Positions 6,438 to 12,413 of a stretch of DNA of 15,355 nucleotides are shown in pieces. Source of the DNA: Pseudomonadota bacterium (lineage in GTDB: Bacteria > Pseudomonadota > Gammaproteobacteria > Natronospirales > REEB76); NCBI GenBank assembly GCA_021779005.1, contig JAJYBN010000006.1, positions 1 through 15,355 of the forward strand, in the 5' to 3' direction. The stretch's first letter is position 1. Every line of letters starts with the position of its first letter. The notes beneath the pieces are model-generated. The model made no database searches. It had not been told where the DNA came from and saw only the letters and a program-made list of their open reading frames with translations. A program made the translations under genes and the position numbers.

Positions 6438-6875
6438 ATGGCCGAAGCACTGCACATTGCCTGCCCGGAGTGCGGGACAGTAAACCGCATACCAACCGCA
6501 CGGCTCAGTGAGAGCCCTAAATGCGGCCAATGCCACGCACCCCTGTTTAACGCTAGCCCGCGAGCCGTGCACGACGCCAATTTCCAAACCTTGATCCAGC
6601 ATACGGATGTGCCGGTGATCGTGGATTGCTGGGCGGAATGGTGCGGACCTTGCAAGATGTTCGCGCCGGTGTTCGAGCAGGCTGCCAAGACACTCGAACC
6701 GGATTTCCGCCTGCTGAAACTCGACACCGACGCCAACCCGCAGACTGCCGCCAGTCTCAACATCCGCAGCATCCCCACGCTCGTGGCATTGCACAATGGG
6801 CGTGAAGTCGGACGAACGTCGGGTGCCATGCCACTGGCCGGATTTCTGCAATGGGCCAGGCAATTCGCCAGCTGA
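6438..6875 (+). CDS. trxC: Thioredoxin 2 (zinc-ribbon thioredoxin)
   Basis: A 145-residue cytoplasmic thiol-disulfide reductant. An N-terminal zinc ribbon carries CPEC (C9, C12) and CGQC (C29, C32). The thioredoxin fold follows, with VDCWAEWCGPCK and active-site C69-G-P-C72, LDTDANPQTAASLNIRSIPT with the cis-Pro P113, and GREVGRTSGAMP. The zinc ribbon plus WCGPC identifies TrxC rather than TrxA. I placed the start at the ATG at 6438 because the ribbon begins directly after MAEALHIA; the open frame upstream encodes nothing like it. The residue after the buried Asp is Cys64 where Phe is usual (VDFWA), giving a third cysteine near the active site. It lies 82 bases after greB and converges with the cysteine-rich gene at 6882, only six bases away. 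Confidence 0.95.
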   Translation: MAEALHIACPECGTVNRIPTARLSESPKCGQCHAPLFNASPRAVHDANFQTLIQHTDVPVIVDCWAEWCGPCKMFAPVFEQAAKTLEPDFRLLKLDTDANPQTAASLNIRSIPTLVALHNGREVGRTSGAMPLAGFLQWARQFAS

Positions 6876-6887
6876 TTTAAATCAGCT
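6870..6887. terminator. Perfect 18-base palindrome across two convergent stop codons
   Basis: AGCTGAT-TTAA-ATCAGCT is a perfect palindrome. It contains the TGA of trxC (6873-6875) and the TGA of the opposing gene (6884-6882), so both messages end in the same hairpin, with a 7-bp stem and TTAA loop. It could act as a weak two-way terminator or 3' end stabiliser. There is no proper U-tract on either side, so intrinsic termination is uncertain. Confidence 0.45.
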
Positions 6888-7187
6888 CTTATTGCCGAAC
6901 AACTTCTGCAATGCATCCTTGGCCTGGTCAGCCGCGCTGTGATCCGGCGCCTGCCAGGCGTCGCTGCGTGGCTGGAAGAACTCGCAGAAATTGGCGCGTT
7001 GCTTGTCTTTGGGCGGGTCAGCACGCTGCTCGCTGCAGTTCTCGGCCTTGCGCGTATCGAAGAAAGCACACAGGCGGCAAACATGCAGTTCGGCACGGCA
7101 GGCGAGGCATTCGGAGATCCTGGACAAGGGCATGGGCACGTCCTTGAGGGATGCGCCGCATTTCCAGCAGACCAGGGCCTCGCCCAC
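6882..7187 (-). CDS. Cysteine-rich zinc-ribbon-like protein, function unknown
   Basis: A 101-residue cytoplasmic protein with eight cysteines in spaced pairs: C7-x2-C10 and C27-x2-C30, then C37-x2-C40, C51 and C68. The first four make a plausible zinc ribbon. The last four (CRLCAFFDT, CSEQR, NFCEFF) could bind a second zinc or an Fe-S cluster. The tail from about residue 72 is polar and probably disordered, ending in a short helix (DQAKDALQKLF). It starts at GTG, five bases after the stop of the gene at 7193-7492, with no Shine-Dalgarno, so translation is probably coupled to that gene. I do not recognise a named family. Nucleic-acid binding, metal handling or a redox role are all open. Confidence 0.8.
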   Translation of the reverse strand: MGEALVCWKCGASLKDVPMPLSRISECLACRAELHVCRLCAFFDTRKAENCSEQRADPPKDKQRANFCEFFQPRSDAWQAPDHSAADQAKDALQKLFGNKS

Positions 7188-7192
7188 GTCAG

Positions 7193-7492
7193 CTACGCCC
7201 AGGCTGCTTTGGTATCCGTGGGCGCGTGGTAGTAATCACTCTCTTCCGAGAACTGCTGGATGAGTTTCCTGAGTTCGGTCTGGCGCAACTCCGCTGTGGA
7301 TACCGGCGCGCAGTCTTCGCACATCGGGTCTTCACAAGGCTGGCGTGAATACAACCAGTAATGTATGGCCCCGGCCAGCAAGCCATCGGCTATGTCCCAC
7401 ATGTCCGCCTCGGGATGCGTATCCGCGAAACGGTTGGCCAAATCCACAGCCTGCTGTGCGGCCGTATCGAACAGGGAATTTTCGGTATCCAT
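7193..7492 (-). CDS. Small acidic protein with a C-x4-C-x2-C motif, function unknown
   Basis: A 99-residue, predominantly helical, acidic protein: a first helical part (LFDTAAQQAVDLANRFADTH, then DIADGLLAGAIHYWLYSR), a cysteine cluster CEDPMCEDC (C53, C58, C61), and a second helix (TAELRQTELRKLIQQFSEES). Three cysteines plus nearby H44 could make one metal site. No signal peptide is seen. The ATG at 7492 gives a sensible N terminus, with only a weak AAGACG before it. It is the first gene of a two-gene unit with the cysteine-rich gene just downstream. The name and function are unknown to me. Confidence 0.78.
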   Translation of the reverse strand: MDTENSLFDTAAQQAVDLANRFADTHPEADMWDIADGLLAGAIHYWLYSRQPCEDPMCEDCAPVSTAELRQTELRKLIQQFSEESDYYHAPTDTKAAWA

Positions 7493-7573
7493 CGTCTTGA
7501 ACCAGTGGTCTGAAAGTGGCGGGTATTCTACTCCCGGGCAGGCGGCTGGATATATCTTCAGCTGTGCACAGTA

Positions 7574-8713
7574 TCAGGCTGCTTCAGACCGGTGCCGGTA
7601 ATCCACGTGGCGCGCGCCCAGATACTCACGGATGTATGTGAAACATTCCTCATGCCGCCCCACGTGCTCCGGAGGATGTACCCCGGGGGCGTGAAATTTG
7701 CCCCGCAAAATTAGATTGGCGGCGGCCGCGCAGGTGAAGCCGGTGGTACGCGCCATGGAGGAAAAGCCGGTCTGTGGATCGTATCGATCATAAAGGTCCC
7801 AAACATGGCGCACAGGCTTGCCCTGCTCTTCGCCTTCTACCGTCACACGCATAACCGTCAGTTCCGGCTCGCCGGGTTCAAGCTTCCATTGCTCCAGCAG
7901 CAGCTTCGCTGACATATCCAACGGCCGCACTCGTGCGCCGTTGATCTCGACTGCGCCAGTGGCAAAAAAGCCAGCTTGTTGCAGCGCTTCGATAAGCGCC
8001 ACATGACCTGGGTAGCGCAGGGTCTTCTCGGACATCTCCGGGATGTGCGCCATGGTCTTGAGCAACGAGCGCAGACCGTCGGTGTTGAAGGCCTCGAGGG
8101 TGCCGACGCCATCGAATTCCCGCAGTTCCCGTTCCGTGAGTGCCGGCAAAGTCACCAGCTTGCCGGCGCGTTGCAGGCGTGCCGGCCGGGTGTATTCCTC
8201 GATGACATCGATGGGTGAAAACGGGGCTTTATAAAAGAATGGTGGTTTGGGGCGCTGCGGCAACCCGCCGACCAGACATTCGAATCGCGATACCTGCATG
8301 GACGCATCGTGATGACCGAGGATGAGATTATCCATGCCGGGCGCCACCCCCATATCCACCAGCGCCGTCACCCCCTTGTGTTTAGCGAGCGCATCCATTT
8401 CCAGGGCATCTTCCGGAAAGAAAGAGATATCCGCTACATTTTTGCCGGCTTCCAGCAGCGTCTTGAGTGTCTGATACCCGATGAACCCGGGCACCGCGCA
8501 TACCACCAGTGCAAAGGGCTGCACGTAGGCTGCGAGCGCCTGTGCATCACCGATGTCCAGCCGCCGGGTATTGATGCCGTGCTTTGCCAGCCGCGCCAGT
8601 GCCGCGTCGTTTATGTCTGCCGCAGTGACTTCATATTGTTGCGCCAGATCCCTGGCGATGACACCACCCACCATCCCGGCGCCGAGAACACAGATATTTT
8701 TATCACTACCCAT
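7574..8713 (-). CDS. Saccharopine dehydrogenase / lysine 6-dehydrogenase-like oxidoreductase
   Basis: A 379-residue NAD(P)-dependent enzyme of the saccharopine dehydrogenase superfamily. The Rossmann domain opens with NICVLGAGMVGGVIARDLA (GAGMVG at 11-16) and the ADIND after strand 2 holds the ribose-binding Asp33. VDMGVAPGMDNLI, YTRPARL, GTLEAFNTDGLRSLLKTM (204-221) and EKTLRYPGH (229-237) follow in the catalytic domain. These last motifs are also what I remember from lysine 6-dehydrogenases of similar length, so oxidation of the epsilon-amino group of lysine, or of a saccharopine-like adduct, is the likely chemistry; the substrate is inferred. I prefer the ATG at 8713, which has GGACGAG upstream, over the in-frame TTG at 8728 that adds five residues. 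No lysine pathway genes adjoin it. Confidence 0.87.
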   Translation of the reverse strand: MGSDKNICVLGAGMVGGVIARDLAQQYEVTAADINDAALARLAKHGINTRRLDIGDAQALAAYVQPFALVVCAVPGFIGYQTLKTLLEAGKNVADISFFPEDALEMDALAKHKGVTALVDMGVAPGMDNLILGHHDASMQVSRFECLVGGLPQRPKPPFFYKAPFSPIDVIEEYTRPARLQRAGKLVTLPALTERELREFDGVGTLEAFNTDGLRSLLKTMAHIPEMSEKTLRYPGHVALIEALQQAGFFATGAVEINGARVRPLDMSAKLLLEQWKLEPGEPELTVMRVTVEGEEQGKPVRHVWDLYDRYDPQTGFSSMARTTGFTCAAAANLILRGKFHAPGVHPPEHVGRHEECFTYIREYLGARHVDYRHRSEAA

Positions 8714-8848
8714 TTGATGCTCGTCCAAGCTGCATTAATACAGCGCTATCATAAAGCCAGGCTGGCGTTCGATGGCACCAGGACCGAAAAATCCGCAATT
8801 CTGCTAACCTAGCATCCAGCATTTCACCTTCATCAACCGGGCACTCCC

Positions 8849-9241
8849 ATGGCCAGCGAACCTAAAAACCTTGATATCCAGATGCATCCAGAGCAGCTTT
8901 ACCAGGAAGAGGTGTTCACCGACCGCAGCGTCGGCACTATCCAGCGGCTCACGCCAGTGACCCGCGACGGCGGTCCCGACCAGACCCGGCCGGTGCTGTA
9001 TACGGGCCAGACCCAGATCCTCACGCCCATGGGTACCCTGCCCATCAGTTTTGAAATCGAGGCCAAGTCCCTCCATGAGGCAGCGCAGAAATTCGGCGAC
9101 GGTGCCAAGGCCGCCATCGAGCAGACCATGAAGCGACTCGAGGAACTGCGTCGCGAGGCCGCCTCCTCCATCGTGCTCCCGGGCAGCGGCGCTGGAGCGC
9201 CGGGGGCCATCCCTGGCGGTGGCAAGATCCGCATCCCCTGA
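8849..9241 (+). CDS. Conserved-looking small cytoplasmic protein, function unknown
   Basis: A 130-residue soluble protein in three parts: a compact beta-rich segment (residues 8-70, with TDRSVGTIQRLTPV, VLYTGQTQILTPMGTLPISFEIE), a charged amphipathic helix (SLHEAAQKFGDGAKAAIEQTMKRLEELRREA, about 74-104), and a flexible Gly/Pro tail (GAGAPGAIPGGG) ending KIRIP. I recall similar unannotated proteins in gammaproteobacteria but no function. The ATG lacks a Shine-Dalgarno. An extended -10-like TGCTAACCT at 8802-8810 might provide a promoter, about 30 bases from the start. It diverges from the saccharopine dehydrogenase-like gene. Confidence 0.8.
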   Translation: MASEPKNLDIQMHPEQLYQEEVFTDRSVGTIQRLTPVTRDGGPDQTRPVLYTGQTQILTPMGTLPISFEIEAKSLHEAAQKFGDGAKAAIEQTMKRLEELRREAASSIVLPGSGAGAPGAIPGGGKIRIP

Positions 9242-9384
9242 TCGCTAGCTTTTTCTCGGCAGCCATCAGCAGCAGACGACTGGCAACAGTCACGCGCAGA
9301 ATACATACTTATACGGCTTGAACTGAACTGTAGACCGGGCGCCTCTGGCACCCGCCATCATCTTCTAAGACTGGAGTGATCATC

Positions 9385-9492
9385 ATGAGCAAAGGTATGG
9401 AACGAAAGAAAGAGACCAAGAAAAAACCTGCCAAGACCATGAAGGAAAAACGCGCCGAGAAAAAAGCCAAGCGGGAAGCGCGCGGCTACTGA
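9385..9492 (+). CDS. Lysine-rich 35-residue microprotein
   Basis: A short open frame encoding MSKGMERKKETKKKPAKTMK followed by EKRAEKKAKREARGY. About half of the residues are Lys or Arg, with alternating Glu, and it would form a highly basic helix or disordered tail. GGAG lies eight bases before the ATG, which supports translation. I recall very similar short K/E-rich proteins from other proteobacterial genomes, usually called hypothetical. Charge suggests binding to RNA, DNA or ribosomes, but that is only inference. It stands alone between the 130-residue unknown and the convergent korB. Confidence 0.72.
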   Translation: MSKGMERKKETKKKPAKTMKEKRAEKKAKREARGY

Positions 9493-9551
9493 GTCAGTGA
9501 TAGCTGCTGTTCCGGAGAAATCGACCGCGTTCGAAGTGGCGGGGATCCGCG

Positions 9552-10607
9552 TCAGCAATAGAGTTTCTGGATTTCTTCCAGCGCGGAGTTTCCGGGGCAG
9601 AGTTCTGCATACGGCAGGTCCCGCAGTGCTGCGCTGACGGTGTTGCTGATGTCGTGCATCTCGCGCTGTTCTTCGTCGATATATAGCAGGCCGGTGACAA
9701 TCTCGCCGCGCTTCTGGTGTTCATGCAGATAGCTGTAGGCTTGTGCCCGATTGGTGGGGTTGTAGTCCTTGGAGACCTTGCGCAGCACCACGGTGCTACC
9801 ATCGTGCAGCTCCACCGGCATGGCCTCGCCATCGTCATAGGCCGCACGGATCGGTTTCTTGGACAGCACGAAATCCGCATGCACCGCCGGATGATAGAAC
9901 TGGCGGGTATGGGCGTAGCTTTTAGTAGAATCCTCATGGTCGTTGAAGGTCACGCATGGCGACAGCACGTCGAGCATGGCAAATCCATTATGCATGAGAC
10001 CGGCCTTGATAAGCGGTACCAGTTGTTCCTTGTCGCCGGAGAAACTGCGCGCCACGAAACTGCCACCGAGCGTGAGCGCGGCGATCACCGGGTCGATCGG
10101 CGGCTGCTGGTTCACTTCGCCTTTCTTGGCCTTGCTGCCGACATCCGCGGAAGCTGAGAACTGCCCCTTGGTGAGGCCATACACGCCATTGTTCTCGATG
10201 ATATACAGCATGTTGAGGTTACGGCGCAGTACGTGGATGAACTGGCCGAGACCGATGGACAGGGAATCGCCATCCCCGGAGATGCCCACATAGTAGAGAT
10301 TGCGGTCGGCGGCGTTGGCACCGGTGGCGATCGACGGCATGCGTCCGTGCACGGCATTGATGCCATGCGCCGGCGACAGGAAATAGGCCGGGGTCTTGGA
10401 GGAGCACCCGATGCCACTCATCTTGGCGACCTTGTAGGGTTCGATGCTCAGTTCCCAGAACGCCTGGATCACCGCCGCGGTGATGGAATCATGGCCGCAG
10501 CCGGCACACAGGGTGGACATGCTGCCTTCGTAATCGCGCTGCGTGAGTCCCAGATCATTACGCAGCAGCTTCGAATGACTGACCTTGGGTTTCTGCATGA
10601 AGCTCAT
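9552..10607 (-). CDS. korB: 2-oxoacid (2-oxoglutarate) oxidoreductase, beta subunit (TPP binding)
   Basis: A 351-residue subunit that binds thiamine diphosphate and a [4Fe-4S] cluster and, with the alpha subunit, converts a 2-oxoacid plus CoA to acyl-CoA and CO2. CAGCGHDS (C34, C37), IGCSSK (C68) and LSPC (C218) supply the expected cluster ligands. GISGDGDSLSIGLGQ (108-122) and IIENNGVYGLTKGQ (136-149) form the TPP/Mg site. The last 120 residues (PIRAAYDDGEAMPV onward) form the C-terminal part. It starts at an ATG that overlaps the korA stop (ATGA), with AGGAG seven bases upstream, so translation is coupled and the longer open frame to 10655 is not used. Strong similarity to KorB/OorB-type proteins makes 2-oxoglutarate the likely substrate; pyruvate is less likely. 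Confidence 0.93.
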   Translation of the reverse strand: MSFMQKPKVSHSKLLRNDLGLTQRDYEGSMSTLCAGCGHDSITAAVIQAFWELSIEPYKVAKMSGIGCSSKTPAYFLSPAHGINAVHGRMPSIATGANAADRNLYYVGISGDGDSLSIGLGQFIHVLRRNLNMLYIIENNGVYGLTKGQFSASADVGSKAKKGEVNQQPPIDPVIAALTLGGSFVARSFSGDKEQLVPLIKAGLMHNGFAMLDVLSPCVTFNDHEDSTKSYAHTRQFYHPAVHADFVLSKKPIRAAYDDGEAMPVELHDGSTVVLRKVSKDYNPTNRAQAYSYLHEHQKRGEIVTGLLYIDEEQREMHDISNTVSAALRDLPYAELCPGNSALEEIQKLYC

Positions 10608-12409
10608 GCGGCGGCTCCTTTGGCAAGCGCATTGTTGATGCCGCTGACGATACAACGCGCATCGATCGGCATGCCGCCATAATGCAGTATGGAGATGAGT
10701 TTGTGCTTCTCCACGCTGGTCTCCAGCAACAACAGCGACTTCAGCTGCGCATCCCGGTTCTGCTCCACCACGAATATATGTTCGTGATTATCCAGAAATT
10801 CTTCCACTTGCCGGTTAAAAGGGAAAGCGCGCACCCGCAGGTAATTCACCTCGGTACCCTCGCGCGCCAGCACATCCAGGGCTTCATGCACCGCGCCATC
10901 ACAGCTGCCGAGTGAGACGATCGCGATCTTTACACCTTTTTTGCGTCGGATCACCGGCTCAGGCACCAGTAGCTTGGCGGTGTCGTATTTGCGACGCAGC
11001 CGATCGAGTACATCCTGGTATTCGGCCGCGTCCTCGGTGTAGCCGCCGTAGCGATTGTGTCCGGAGCCGCGTGTGAAATATGCGCCCTTGGCGCTCACAC
11101 CCGGATAGGTGCGGTAGCAGATGCCATCGCCGTCGCTGTCGATATAGCGCCGGAATACCTGCATGCTTTCCAGCTGCTCCCTGGAATACACCTTGCCGCG
11201 GTCGGGAACGTAGCCCGGATCCCATTTGAGTTTGGGCACCATCCAGTCGTTCATGCCGATATCCAGATCGCTCATGACGAACACCGGAGTCTGCAGCCGC
11301 TCAGCCAAGTCGAATGCTGTGACCGCCATCTGGAAACATTCCGCTGGGTCCGCAGGAAACAGCAGCACATGCCGGGTATCGCCATGGGAAGCATAGGCGC
11401 AAAACAGCAGATCGCCCTGCTGGGTACGGGTGGGCATGCCGGTGGATGGTCCCACGCGCTGCACGTCGAACAGCACCGCAGGGATCTCGGCGTAATATGC
11501 GAAGCCGATGAACTCGTTCATCAGCGAGATGCCGGGGCCACTGGTGGGCGTGAAGGCGCGCGCACCGTTCCAGGCCGCGCCCAGCACCATGCCGATGGCT
11601 GACAGTTCATCTTCCGCCTGCACGATGCAGTAACGGTGCTTGCCGGTCGTCTTGTCAACACGATAGCGCTCGCAGAAGTCCTTGAAGGCATCCATCAGGG
11701 AGGTTGAGGGTGTGATGGGATACCAGGCACCTACAGTGGCGCCGGCATATACGCAGCCCAGCCCCGCCATGGTGTTGCCATCCACCATGATGTGATCTTG
11801 GGTGGCATGCATGGGCTCGACTCTGATTGGCAAGGGACATTCGCAATGCTCCTTGGCGTAGTTGTAACCGAGCTCGATGGCCTTGAGGTTGCCAGCGATG
11901 AGTTTTTCCTTGTCGCCAAACGTCTCCTTGATGAGCTGCTTGATAACGGCCATGTCGATATGCAGCAGCGCTGCCAGCGCGCCCACGTAACACACGTTCT
12001 TCATGAGGATGCGGGCGCGCACGTTATCGAAGTGGGTGTTCACCAGCTGCGCGAGGGGAATGCCGACGACGGTAATATCGTCGCGCACCAGCTGCTTGTC
12101 GCGCGGCCAGGTGGAATCGTAGAGCAGGTAGCCGCCGGGACTCACATCCGCCAGATCCTGGGTGTAGGTCTGGGCGTTCATAGCCACCATGATATCTACA
12201 CGCCCGGAACGCGCCAGATATCCCTCGCGGCTTACGCGGATTTCAAACCAGGTAGGCAGACCCTGAATATTGGAGGGAAAGAAATTCTTGCCGACCACCG
12301 GGATGCCCATGCGGAAGATAGCCTTCATCAGCAGACCGTTGGCGCTGGCTGAGCCGGTGCCATTGACGTTGGCGATCTTGATGACGAAATCGTTGGTGCG
12401 TGACTGCAT
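10604..12409 (-). CDS. korA: 2-oxoacid (2-oxoglutarate) oxidoreductase, fused gamma-alpha subunit
   Basis: A 601-residue fusion. The gamma domain (about 10-190) carries NGTGSASANGLLMKA and FFPSNIQGLPTWFEIRVS. The alpha domain holds the pyrimidine-side TPP motif AGLGCVYAGATVGAWYPITP (215-234), then QAEDELSAIGMVLGAAWNGA and the substrate-loop FDVQRVGPSTGMPTRTQQGD (314-333). A C-terminal transketolase-like domain follows, with IAIVSLGSCDGAVHEAL and IFVVEQN. The GPSTGMPTRTQQGD loop is typical of 2-oxoglutarate enzymes. I set the start at the ATG at 12409 (MQSRTNDFVIKI), four bases after the korC stop. The open frame runs 48 codons further back inside korC without family resemblance. The start has no strong Shine-Dalgarno, so coupling to korC is likely. 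Confidence 0.93.
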   Translation of the reverse strand: MQSRTNDFVIKIANVNGTGSASANGLLMKAIFRMGIPVVGKNFFPSNIQGLPTWFEIRVSREGYLARSGRVDIMVAMNAQTYTQDLADVSPGGYLLYDSTWPRDKQLVRDDITVVGIPLAQLVNTHFDNVRARILMKNVCYVGALAALLHIDMAVIKQLIKETFGDKEKLIAGNLKAIELGYNYAKEHCECPLPIRVEPMHATQDHIMVDGNTMAGLGCVYAGATVGAWYPITPSTSLMDAFKDFCERYRVDKTTGKHRYCIVQAEDELSAIGMVLGAAWNGARAFTPTSGPGISLMNEFIGFAYYAEIPAVLFDVQRVGPSTGMPTRTQQGDLLFCAYASHGDTRHVLLFPADPAECFQMAVTAFDLAERLQTPVFVMSDLDIGMNDWMVPKLKWDPGYVPDRGKVYSREQLESMQVFRRYIDSDGDGICYRTYPGVSAKGAYFTRGSGHNRYGGYTEDAAEYQDVLDRLRRKYDTAKLLVPEPVIRRKKGVKIAIVSLGSCDGAVHEALDVLAREGTEVNYLRVRAFPFNRQVEEFLDNHEHIFVVEQNRDAQLKSLLLLETSVEKHKLISILHYGGMPIDARCIVSGINNALAKGAAA

Positions 12410-12413
12410 AGGA

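Noticed and set aside
9278..9291. Hairpin GACTG-GCAA-CAGTC upstream of the microprotein
   Set aside because: It has a five-base stem with a GNRA loop but no U-tract and sits far from both neighbouring gene ends; too weak to call a terminator or regulatory RNA.
9493..9551. Terminator for korB
   Set aside because: GCGG-ATCC-CCGC follows the stop, but the stem is four bases and no run of T follows it, so I do not call it.
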